A stretch of DNA of 64,000 nt from Marsupella aquatica. Lineage: Eukaryota > Marchantiophyta. The position numbers and the translations under genes were made by a program. This document shows positions 36,540-47,109 of the stretch, piece by piece (within the stretch, counting starts at the first letter, position 1; every line of letters begins with the position of its first letter). The stretch covers positions 16,616,001 through 16,680,000 of the forward strand of contig OZ316895.1 of assembly GCA_973895155.1 (NCBI GenBank), read 5' to 3'. The notes beneath the pieces were generated by a model. The model ran no database searches. It worked only from the letters and a program-made list of their open reading frames with translations, and was not told the origin of the DNA.

Positions 36540-39197
36540 CGCTTTCTAAAAGCTGGAATTGGAGACTGTTTTGCCGTAGGTGCTGTAGCTTCTGTAGACT
36601 TTGTCAGTGAGTATTGAACTCCATGGTCCATGGCAAAACTATGTTCCCCAGAATCTCAATTAGATGATACGCTTGCATCAAATCCAAATCAAAAAGGGTG
36701 GACAGGTTAACATAGGGCCCTATAAACAGGACTTTACTGCATACATTCACTTCTCTCCAAGAGAAAATATATCACACTGCCAAATAAGAAAAAACACCAA
36801 ACCAGGAGCCAAGATCGAGAGGGAAGGAAAGCAAGCCATGCAAACCCAAAAAGCCCAAGAGTCTTATATAATGCCAAAGGAACTAAGGGCTACTTAGTAA
36901 ACTGAAAAGCTTGGTAAAGCTCAGGATTAGAGGCATAGGAGAAATTTAGGTAGAAGCCCTTGAACAGCTTGGGCCCGTTGGCGCTTGAACCAACAGCTTG
37001 GGCACTTTGAAGATAGTGAATGCCTGAATCCTCTGCTCCAGACACCAGCTATCTAAAATCTGGATGAGGAAGGAATTTGGAGTATAAAAGCGGTCTACAC
37101 AGACCGTCCCTCAAGCTGTGATTTCATCCTGAAATGGATGCTCTGTGGCTACCATATATATATATATATATATATATGCTTCTGAAGAGTTAACCAGAGA
37201 CGAGAGAAGTTGGGGCCGTCAATCCTTGACCCTTGCCCAGACTAAAAACCTGAAGGCAAATGAAGGTTGAGCTGGCCCAGCTGGATAGTTAGAAAGACTT
37301 CTCCAAACTGGATTTGATCTCAAGATTGCAGTAAAGTTGGATCAAAACAATATCTGATCACAACAACTGGAAAGGAAGCTATAAAACCAAAATTGATTAC
37401 TCCATAGAAACTTTTATAAAATGCTATCAATGGTCCGGCCTGCCAAGCTGCTACGGTATATGCTTGTTGTTGAGAACTCATGAGGAGCGTTTTACACCGT
37501 GACAGGAAAACATTTCCTGCTATGAGCAAATTTTTTTTTGTTACAAACAAAAACAAAAATTCAAAAATGTGTTATTATTCCAAGGAAAAAAACTTTTCCA
37601 AAGAAAAATGTGTTATTAAAAGTGGTATTTTCCAAAATATTTTAAAATATGATATTTTTTTGTTAGCGCCAGGCGCTACTATTGCTAGCTCCGGGTGCTA
37701 CCCAAAAAATATAGATAAAACAAAAACAAAAACAAAATTTCCAAATTTTTTATCACCCATTTGCTGTTACCCATAACTTTTACTGTTTTGCTGTCACGAT
37801 GGTTATACCCCCCTCAATTCACCTTGGTTCTGTGTTTGAATAACACTTGAGTACCCAAATTTGTCCACATTATTGACAACTCTATTGTTGTGTACAGAAT
37901 CTTAGAATCCTCCACACCATTCTGATCCAAACTTAGGCTCCTTGGCCAAGGTATTTGCATTGACTGAACTTCCTTTCAAAAACCAATTGGTGAAATTGAG
38001 GAACATATACTTATTAGAGGAGATATTTGGACCAGGTATTGAACAAGAAGAGACACTCCAATTTTGGCTTGGAAGATATCTTCATTAGAGTAGATGCCCT
38101 AAACAAGAAGCCACACTCCACTTTTGCTTGGGTGAAAGAAAGTAACAATATATCTTCGCCTACATTGGGCCCGATATAGAGTCTGTATCCGGGCCCATAA
38201 GGCCACTTCAAGTGTGGCTTACAATGAGATGACTTTTAGCTATGGCACTTGGGCTGGCCTTTGGGAGCTTCATGAGGAAACTCTCCAAGTCCCACCAGTA
38301 CCTCCATGTCCACCATGTTTCATTCTAGTTGTTCAGGTTACGAAGCTGCATTGCAGATTGACTGATCGAGCCAATGCTCCTTCACCAAAACACTCGCAGG
38401 AACCCTATCAGAACCTGTTCAGTGGCCAATCTTTAGGAGTGTGTTGCTCCACTGTGTCTCTAAATTCCTTGTTTAGCTACGCCTTTGGGTTGGGGCCTAG
38501 CTTTATCCTAGCTTTATCCCTGCTCTCCTGTCTTAGCAAGTCTACCTTGGTCTCTTGGGCTGGTGTCCCGTTGTGCCCCCAGTTTTGTATGTTGGCTATT
38601 TGAGTTGAATTCATTTGGTTCTTTGGAGGCACAAAATAAATGATAAAAGTGCCACACGTCCTGCAAAGAGACGCTGTGCTTTAGCGAGGTTCTCGCCTTG
38701 GTGTTAGTTAGTAAGTACAGACTTTATATGTAAGGGGAATCGGCTGAGCTCAGAATCGTCACATGCGTTTGGTGGGCCACTAGGCCCCGCAGAAGTCGAT
38801 TGCGGCCGACCGGATTTTCCCAGGTTGACCCCGAGACGGTCAGATACTGGTCAGTGATTACCCCGAGATCCGATGTCAGCTTGCGCGATTTCTTCAGGTT
38901 CGCCCCACAGGTTTTGGAAACAAATAAAGAGCCTTGAAACCCCCTTCAACAACCAAGAATTCGCCAGTTTCGCAATTCTTCACTTAGTGACACTCTCATA
39001 GAGAACCTGGCTCGAGTCCATCCTTCGTTCAGACACCGTTCTGGAGGTCTTTCAGAGAGGCAAAGAAACAAACTGCAAGGAGGGTACATTTGATGAGTCT
39101 GACATTTCTGAATCTTCTTTGATTGGCTGTCGAGCTAGCACGGTCATCGATTGCTTCTACCGAGCTAGATCGAGCTTGAATAGAGAAACACGAAGAT
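36540..39197. other. Rest of the NAR2-NRT2 intergenic region
   Basis: No gene I can support. It contains repeat-like text at 36660-36910, a (TA)n run at 37153-37178, AT-rich DNA at 37500-37760, and an unassigned 129-codon frame at 38214-38603 with low-complexity hydrophobic content. The last 500 bp before 39198 are GC-richer and probably hold the NRT2 promoter and leader ('aaataaagag' at about 38927 is the nearest TATA-like text). No nitrate-response element could be identified with confidence. Confidence 0.4.
37153..37178. repeat. (TA)n microsatellite
   Basis: About 12 TA dinucleotides in a row, in the NAR2-NRT2 intergenic region. Probably length-polymorphic. Confidence 0.9.
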
Positions 39198-41067
39198 ATG
39201 GAGACTCAAGGTGAGCCCACTGATATCCATGGCAGGAAATTCGCTCTGCCGGTCGATTCCGAGCACAAGGCCACGAAGTTCAAGCTGTACTCGTTTGCAG
39301 CACCTCATATGCTGACATTCCATCTGTCCTGGATTTCTTTCATGACTTGTTTCTTCTCCACTTTCGCTCCACCGCCTCTGATACCCATTATTCGCAACAA
39401 TTTGGATCTCACCAAGAAGGACATTGCGAATGCTGGAATTGCCTCCGTGTCCGGATCCATCATCTCCCGTCTCCTCATGGGAACCATTTGCGATCTCGTG
39501 GGCCCCCGCTACGGCTGTGCGCTGCTCCTCATGTTGACGGCCCCTGCTGTGTTCTGCATGCCGCTGGTCTCGACAACGAACGGCTTCATCCTGGTCCGCT
39601 TCTTCATCGGCTTCGCTCTCGCTACTTTTGTGTCGTGCCAATTTTGGATGAGCTCCATGTTCAACAGCAAGATCGTCGGCCTGGCTAACGGAACAGCAGC
39701 TGGCTGGGGAAATCTGGGAGGAGGCATCACTCAGCTCGTTATGCCTTCGCTGTGCAATCTCATTCACAACGACATCGGGACAACAAGCTTCACGGCGTGG
39801 CGCATTGCGTTCTACGTCCCGGGTTGGATGCAAGTCATCATGGGGATCCTGGTTCTAACCATTGGCCAGGATCTGCCGGATGGCAACTTCGCAGATCTCA
39901 AGAAAGCCGGAACCAAGACCAAGGATAGCTTTGGCAAGGTGAAGACGACTCGCAACAGCAAAATGTTTGAATGAATCTGCCTTCTGGTTTGCTTTGTTGT
40001 TTTATTATAGTCGACATTGACGTAGCACACTTCAATCAGAGTGCCTAGAATTCTAGGTGATTGGTTTAGCCAGTTGGTACCTAGAACTACCGGAACCACT
40101 AGACACCACCAATGTTTGACAACGAATTCTAGGCAATAAGAGATTGAGACTGGAGTGAGATCTAGATACCGCGCGCTGGATTAGCAAGCTGCTAGCTACG
40201 TACTACTGACTCGTGATTCTATGCATAGAGAGACTAACTTGCTCAATTTTGCTTTCACAGGTCTTTTGGTGTGCAGCAACGAACTACCGCACTTACATCG
40301 TTGCGTTGACCTACGGTTACTGCTTCGGCGTGGAGCTCACAGTGGACAACATCATTTCCCAATACTTCTACGATCGCTTCAACGTCAATCTCACAACTGC
40401 GGGATACATCGGAGCCACGTTTGGTCTCATGAACCTCGTCGCTCGTCCTTTTGGGGGCATCCTCTCGGACAAGGTGGCCGAGCGATTCGGAATGCGGGGT
40501 CGGCTGTGGACGCTGTGGATCCTGGAGACTCTAGGGGGAGTGCTGTGTCTCATTCTGGGGCTGATGGGGAAGTTGGGTACCTCGGTAGTCGTCATGCTGT
40601 TATTCTCGTTCTTCGCTGAGGCGGCTTGTGGGGCGACTTTTGAAATCGTCCCGTTCATATCTCGGAGGTCTTTGGGTATGATCTCTGGAGCCACAGGAGC
40701 CGGAGGAAATGTGGGCTCGGTTATCACACAGCTAGCTTTCTTCTACTACAGCACGTACACGACACAACAAGGCATCAAGCTGATGGGAGTGATGGTGATC
40801 TGTTGCACTCTACCACTATTTCTCGTGTACTTCCCACAATGGGGCGGCATGCTGTTCCCTGCCAGGCCCACGAAAAGCGAAGAAGACTACTACCTTGCTG
40901 AGTGGAGCGAGAGCGAGAGAGAACAAGGACTGCACCTGGCCAGCTTGAAATTCGCCCAGAACTCGAGATCGGAGAGGGGCAATAGAGCAGTGGCGTCTGC
41001 TCCTACTCCCGAATCCGGGAACACTCCCGCTCATGCTGACTACGTGCCGTCATCATTTCCTTCTTGA
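39198..41067 (+). CDS. NRT2: NRT2 high-affinity nitrate transporter
   Basis: Proton-coupled nitrate/nitrite importer of the major facilitator superfamily, plasma membrane, 515 aa (family about 500-530). Two exons: 39198-39938 (AAG|gtgaag) and 40261-41067 (acceptor tgctttcacag), phase 0, joining ...DSFGK to [11 protein letters not shown], which restores the conserved loop between helices 6 and 7. Visible motifs are the MFS signature [12 protein letters not shown] (95-106), nitrate signature 1 from [16 protein letters not shown] to [12 protein letters not shown] (146-180), and nitrate signature 2 in [19 protein letters not shown] (380-399). Twelve helices are expected. The N-terminus (about 30 residues) and the Ser/Pro-rich C-terminal tail (from about 450) are cytosolic in the family. 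Its required partner NAR2 is encoded divergently 3.8 kb upstream. Nitrate control is expected but not shown by the sequence. Confidence 0.95.
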
Positions 41068-41393
41068 ACAACAGCGACTCGTTGAAGTCCGTTCATTTAG
41101 TGCAAACGCTCGAGTGATCGAAGGAATTGCAACATGAAATCCGTCATTTCTGTCGTTCTCGCAGCACCACTGGCCACTTCAATGAGCTAGAAATCAACGT
41201 TCGGTGGCTACAGTATCGATTGGACTCAATCCTTTCCGCCATCAAACTTCTTTAGCTCAGGGCTTGGTGATACCTGGTGTGTACCATGATTACCGCAAAG
41301 AAGAAGGCTTGAGAATAGCTCAAAAGAACAGCCCAACTATTTGCGTAGATAGTCGAGCCCCTTGCTAGCAAATGCCCATTCATGTGCAGGGGG

Positions 41394-41715
41394 TTGTTTC
41401 TTTGTTTGATCCTGTAACGATAATTGATGAGATCGTTTCCAAACTGAAGGTATTGTGCAGAAAGAGTTCTCTAAATGTGTAAATTCGAAAAATCCAGGAC
41501 TATGCAATTCCCTCTGTGTTTTACTTTTTGAGATGATATTCCAATTCTGTCCTTGATGTTTCTTTGTTTGGTTCAATAGCGATATTTCGTGCCATGGTCT
41601 CACAAGGAAGCTATTGGACAGAAAGCGTTCTCTAAAATTTCGAGAATCCAGGTCGTTATGCATATCAGTCCCGATATGTTCATTTTGTGAGGTGATATTC
41701 CAATTCCGTTTATGC
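41394..41715. repeat. Diverged tandem duplication, ~162 bp x 2
   Basis: Both units share 'gtttctttgtttg.tc..aa..gata', 'ttg..cagaaag.gttctctaaa', 'gagatga/gaggtgatattccaattc'. They start near 41397 and 41559. An old duplication just downstream of NRT2. Confidence 0.7.
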
Positions 41716-44282
41716 TTTCCATGCTTACTGCTCAGGCTAAGATTTGGCTAACATGTGCTCAGGCTAACATGGGTACTTTCTGCTATCATGGGAGAGATAT
41801 AATTAATGGACCTCCAAACTTAACTTTTTTACTTAAGAGACCAAAAGATGCAGATTCTCTCTTAATTTACATAATGTTTCAGATTCCCTCCCAATGGACC
41901 TCCAGGCCCACTCCTTGTTTTTGGGAAGCACTTTACCACAAAGTTCAGTTTCAGGATCCATGACACCATGGTTAGTCATGTGTAGTAGGCGGATGATAAC
42001 TATGCACTACATGGATTGTGCAAGTGCCGTAGTCCCCAGCCACAATGGATTGCAAGCATTGCAGTGTCGTTGCTTCCTAGTTTTTTTTAATACAATATGG
42101 CTTTTGTATTCAGAAACGAATGAACAAGTTTGAGGTGGCATCAGAGCATGCAAGGGCCTTTGTGCCTGGGCCTCTAAGCTTTTAAGACATTGTCACTTCA
42201 ACATTCACGATACAAAGGAAATAGTTGACAACCTCATTGGAGCTTGCAAGCTCTGTAGCACCCGCAACTTCCCTGCTTTTATGAAGACATAGTCCATACT
42301 GTATACAACTTTTAAAGGAATTTTCAAAATTCAAATGTGCCTGCCCTATATGACACCTCCTTCAGCAATTCTGCCATCCAATATCTTGGGATGGTTCTCA
42401 ACATTCTTTTGATCCCTCATATGTTCTTGTGTGTCTTGTGTTCTTGCCCTCTCATGATAGGGGGCATTGACCTTCCAAATATCACCTCTGGTCCACAAAT
42501 GCATTAAGTCAATGTCCTCCATGCCTGACACTCTCCCTCTAAGCATATTGTGTACACATTATTTAGGGGAGGCAGTGGAAACACTCACTTCTCTACCATG
42601 CGAGCTTACACACAGAGCATGTGCATTAGAAAACATGTAAATGACAGGATGTGTAAAAGTTCTTTAACATGTGTGATTTGGCAAGTACTCCTCTGAATAT
42701 ATTGTCAAGAATGTATTTGGTTCAAGATATAAGCATATTTAGCTTTTATATGCCTGTGTATACGCCAAGGTTTACTCCAAACGCTAAATTGTTTGATGAT
42801 ATATAATATAATACATATGTTATACATGGATGTCAAAGTCTACACCACTTTGTATATGTTGTGGTCACACGATGCCCCATGGTATGCGAATGAGTATAGG
42901 GTCTTATTGGTTTCAAAGAACTCAAGACTTTGACAATACTTACATGGAAGAAGTGTAAGTTTCAAATTTTAGAAAACCATTAGTACAATTACTTATTATA
43001 ACTTTCCAAGGGTGTCAGAAAAAGTCTGACCTGTCCATTTGATGTGGGTGCCTCCAAATTGTGAGCCCCTGAAAGTGTCAAGACGTGACGTGGTGCAATG
43101 TCGTACTAGACGACGTACATTTTGGTAAAGTCGTGCTGCTCAACAATAAATGAAAACCCGACGTCGTAAAATGTAGTTGTGGACTTTGATCGATGCCCAA
43201 GTGACCCTTGTGCTGACAACTATTCGTAGACACTCACACATTACCTTGAGACCTCCACGGCTGGTGTCCCTAGCAGTTGCAGAGGTGCAGGGGACACCAC
43301 AAATTCAAACACCTGGGTACAAGCACTGATTACCTCCGGGATTACCTCTGGAGGGCTCTTTTGCCAACTCTGTTCCTCTCTCACTCATCATTTTGCCTTG
43401 CGCACAGGAGAAACAATCAAAGAATTATCCATCTAAAGCTCTCATTTTGCTCAGGAACTGTCATAGCTCTCCCAAGTGAGTTGTCAAGTTCAAGTGAGGA
43501 TTCGTGAAAAGTGACAATAATTCAAACTCAAAAAATAGTGAACCTAAATTGAGTAATTTCTCTAGAACTCAAGCTTCCATGGATTGCAATGGGTGACAAG
43601 TTCAGAAGAAATCTTGTACCAATAATTTTGAAATGTAACTTTTACTTTGACATACCTTTATCAAACTGCTTGGTCCATTCAAACATTGTGGTCCATCCTA
43701 GGGTCCATCTCCCAATCCAGTGAAGTAGTGTACTAGGGTAACCATCCGCTTGAAGGGGTCATGGAACTAATACGTACCGTGCAGAGCCCCAGTATTTTGA
43801 GTTTGTGTATGACTAACAAAATCTATATGACTAATTGCAATAAGAGGCTAGAGTGGGGTCTAGGCTTCTGACTAGAGTGAAACCGCTAGACTCGTGCCCC
43901 ACCAAAATTTACATGGATGGAAAAAGGCATAGGACATTATGTAAGTCAAAATGATGATGATGATTTTTGTCGTCATTCTATTATATTCAAAGAATGGGCA
44001 TTCAGGCTCTTATCACTAAAACTCTTTGTGTAACCCATGTTTGAATCCATGATTCTCACCCCTATTAATGATCTCCATATCCTTGATCTCATTGTCAAGG
44101 ATAAACCTTACACTAGACATAAGGCTTCTGCACATGCTAACATCCTTATCCGTTTACTAGAAATGCAGCTTGGCAATAAGCTCTCCATGCCCCCTAGTTT
44201 GTTTGGCAAAATTAAAACAGAAATGCAAAAGGACTATTAGAAAAACCTAATCAAAATTCAAGTCAAAACAGACGATTATACT

Positions 44283-44626
44283 TGTTAGATATTGCTCTAG
44301 TCTTGTGACTCATGAGCTAACTACAGTTAGGCTAACTCGGGTTAGAACTTAGCTATTGTTAGTGCTAGTGCTGTTGTGTATATAGCCAGGGCTGATGCCA
44401 GACCCTGGTGAAACTTAGGCTCATTGTTACGGAGCTAGTTGAGAGATAGGGAGAGCTTGTGCTGTGGATGCTTGGTATGGCCGGTCGGCCTAGAGTGCAG
44501 TAAAGCTCTTGTGTGTTCCCGTGGACATAGCCTCATGTGGAGGTGAACCACGTATCTCTCTGTGTCGACTATTGTGCGTTGGATGGTTCATGGGCTTGCC
44601 GTTAGGAATGTCGTCTATGCTCAACA
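44283..44626 (-). mobile_element. Solo LTR B (344 bp) with 5-bp TSD ATACT
   Basis: On the plus strand it begins TGTTAGATATTG at 44283 and ends GCTCAACA at 44626, flanked by ATACT at 44278-44282 and 44627-44631. Read on the minus strand it starts TGTTGAGCATAG and aligns with solo LTR A (30943-31285) along its length, with 344 and 343 bp. No internal retrotransposon sequence remains. The perfect duplication shows that this is the original insertion, reduced by recombination, not a shuffled fragment. Confidence 0.87.
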
Positions 44627-45730
44627 ATACTCCCATAAACAGTCTCAATCTCATACTTGAGGGAGTAATGTCAATTGCTTCCAATGCCCCAGTTACTATG
44701 GATTTGGTACCCGGGTAAGGTTGATGCTAAGTACAACATCTAGGCGCAAACATGAGACTTCAGGAGGAAGCTTCATTGTGAGAAAGCTAGCTTCAACACA
44801 AAATTTCTTCCCAAAGGACATTCATTGATGAATATCGAGAGCTTGAACGTTTTGTGACATTGTGGTTTTGGGTCCAAGCTCGAGCCTTTTGCACTTGCAC
44901 ATCCTGGCTCTGCTTTGATTGTTGGGGTGTTTTGAATCAATGAATGAATGATTCAATTAATGCAGTTTCATGTCTGTTAGGGCTTAGGGTTTAATGGGCT
45001 GACAGAAATAGCTAAGGAAATCTGTCCTAACTTCTCATTGAGGGTTGTGGTCCTGTGATCACTTCCTTCTTGCCGTGTTTGTCAAGGGCTTGCTTGAATC
45101 CTCTTAGGGGAGTGCGCTACTCGTCTCTTTCTCTACAAAGATCTACTTTATCATGTTTCCTTCAGTCCTCATGAGCTGTTGGTTCCTTCACACGTCCATT
45201 TGGTTCATGGTATGAGAAGTTCTTCTTGGAAACTTATATGAGGAAAGGGGATAAGTCCTTATCATTGGAATGAATGTCACAATGAAAATTCATTTCAACT
45301 TAGTAACTCTCTACTCCATGCTTTTGAGCATCCACTTCATGTACGTCCATCCAGGCAGACTGATCCATGCAGTGATCAATGACACTAGTGAACTAGTTGT
45401 CTCAATGCCCATTTCAATTTGCATGAAGAATATTTTGCAGCTTACTTTAAGGTTGCTTGGTTTGAAAGACCTGATACAAAGTGAAAGAAATTTCCTAAAA
45501 CAAACTCTTTAATCTAGCTAGATGATGCCACTGTACATAAGTATGATGTGGTGATAGACCCTAGTTGTGTTCCAAGTGGAATGGGGACCCAACTTCAGAC
45601 TCGTGCTGTCATGGGCCAGATAAGGAGGCAAATTAGTTTCGCTTCACCAAGGTCAAGGAAATGGCTACATGATTATGCTGTGTGCATGTTGCCAGTAATT
45701 CATGCCACTTGAGGTGAACTAGATACTACT

Positions 45731-46094
45731 TTTGTGTTTACATTGTACAGCTTTTAACTACATTGTTACTAAATATGTCCCAATTCATAATACTACCATT
45801 GTTTTTATTATGTATAAATATGCTATGTTTTTGTATTTGGTTACATTATTGAACTTGTGGTCAATGTCACTAATAATGTTTGTTGCCCCAGGCCTCCTCC
45901 TTCAATTGAAGCTTTGTGTTTACATTGTACAGCTTTTAACTACATTGTTACTAAATATGTCCCAATTCATAATACTACCATTGTTTTTATTATGTATAAA
46001 TATGCCGTGTTTTTGTATTTGGTTACATTATTGAACTTGTGGTCAATGTCACTAATAATGTTTGTTGCCCCAGGCCTCCTCCTTCAATTGAAGC
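45731..46094. repeat. Tandem duplication, 182 bp x 2
   Basis: The unit beginning 'tttgtgtttacattgtacag' starts at 45731 and 45913 and ends 'ttcaattgaagc'. The copies are almost identical (for example atgctatg versus atgccgtg). The interior resembles the left half of the MITE-like elements at 348-676 and 23730-23951 ('cccaattcataatactaccattgtttttattat'). Confidence 0.92.
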
Positions 46095-46378
46095 ATTTTG
46101 GGTGCGATTAATGGATTAATCCCCAAAATCCAAGCTCGTATGGATCTTATTTGGTCGGGATTGCCGTTCATTCTGTCGGACATTTCAAATGATTATTTCA
46201 TGAAATTTGTAAGTGTGAAATTTACAGTGTTTTTCCCTCCTGTCAATCTTTTGTGCTTGTAATTTGTATGTATCTTTTTATACTCCTTTGCAGAATAAAA
46301 GTGAACCACCACTCTCTTCTGATGAGTAGTTGTGTGGATGTAGAACCTTCAATCCTAGTACCCCAACGTCGAAAGGAG

Positions 46379-46530
46379 CAGTAAATAGCAATTTTCAGTA
46401 TACTAGTGGCACAAAGTTTCCCTACAGCTTAGCAGCAGTAAATAGCGATTTTCTGGATACTAGTTTCTTGCAGCTTAGCAGTAGAAAATAGCAATTCTCT
46501 GGTTCCTAGCGGCCCAAAGTTTTCCTACAG
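46379..46530. repeat. Local three-copy repeat 'cagtaaatagcaatttt'
   Basis: The phrases 'agtaaatagc.atttt', 'tactagt', 'caaagtttccctacag' and 'cagcttagcag' recur in three imperfect units of about 50 bp. Confidence 0.75.
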
Positions 46531-47109
46531 ATTTACGGTTGGCAAAAAGCCACTTAGAACAATGAGAGTTAGTCGATGAGATACCACACGCCAAGTTTTG
46601 GAAATCTTCACTCAATCATGAAATTAATCAATAATACAAAGCCAGACTGGACAGCTCTGTCCACAACATTGGCTCCATCATGTGTCTTCTTTAGAAGTTT
46701 TACTCCTTTTGGCCCACGAGACCAACTTTGGACAACAATTTCAAACATCTACTCTCATTAGAAGCTCAAATCTGTCCAGTCATATAATCAGTGAGAGCAC
46801 TGCAAATCAGTTGCAATGGCTCTCTTATTAAAGCCAACTACCAATCCTTTCCTCCTGCACCTCGTTCGATGCAAACAATGCTTCTACAACTGAGCCAATC
46901 TTTGAAATAAACACTTCCACGACATGAAAGGGGGCCTGTATCGATGAACGCACCAGAAGTAGAGCCTCGATACAAAAACACCCTGTACATGACTCAGAGT
47001 ACTTGATTTCGGAATAAATGGCAAGTCGTTTCTATGCAACAATGGTTGCACTCTCTTGAATACATAATATACACAAGTAAATTTCTGCGGCTGAAGGAAA
47101 CACTCTGCA

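Larger units (their letters stand above)
41068..47109. other. Intergenic DNA between NRT2 and the RBR ligase
   Basis: No gene supported. Listed separately are a diverged 162-bp duplication (41394-41715), a single unit of the 24.7-kb repeat (near 43905-44010), solo LTR B (44283-44626), a 182-bp tandem duplication (45731-46094) and a short three-copy repeat (46379-46530). Small ATG ORFs (for example 43277-43507, 45270-45512) have no recognisable domain. The segment 46800-47109 may be the 3' UTR of the minus-strand RBR gene. Confidence 0.45.

Noticed and set aside
38214-38603. 129-codon ORF upstream of NRT2
   Set aside because: Low-complexity hydrophobic/proline text without a family match; likely repeat DNA.
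39165-39833. 222-codon minus-strand ORF over NRT2 exon 1
   Set aside because: Antisense shadow of the GC-rich NRT2 coding sequence; no family signal.
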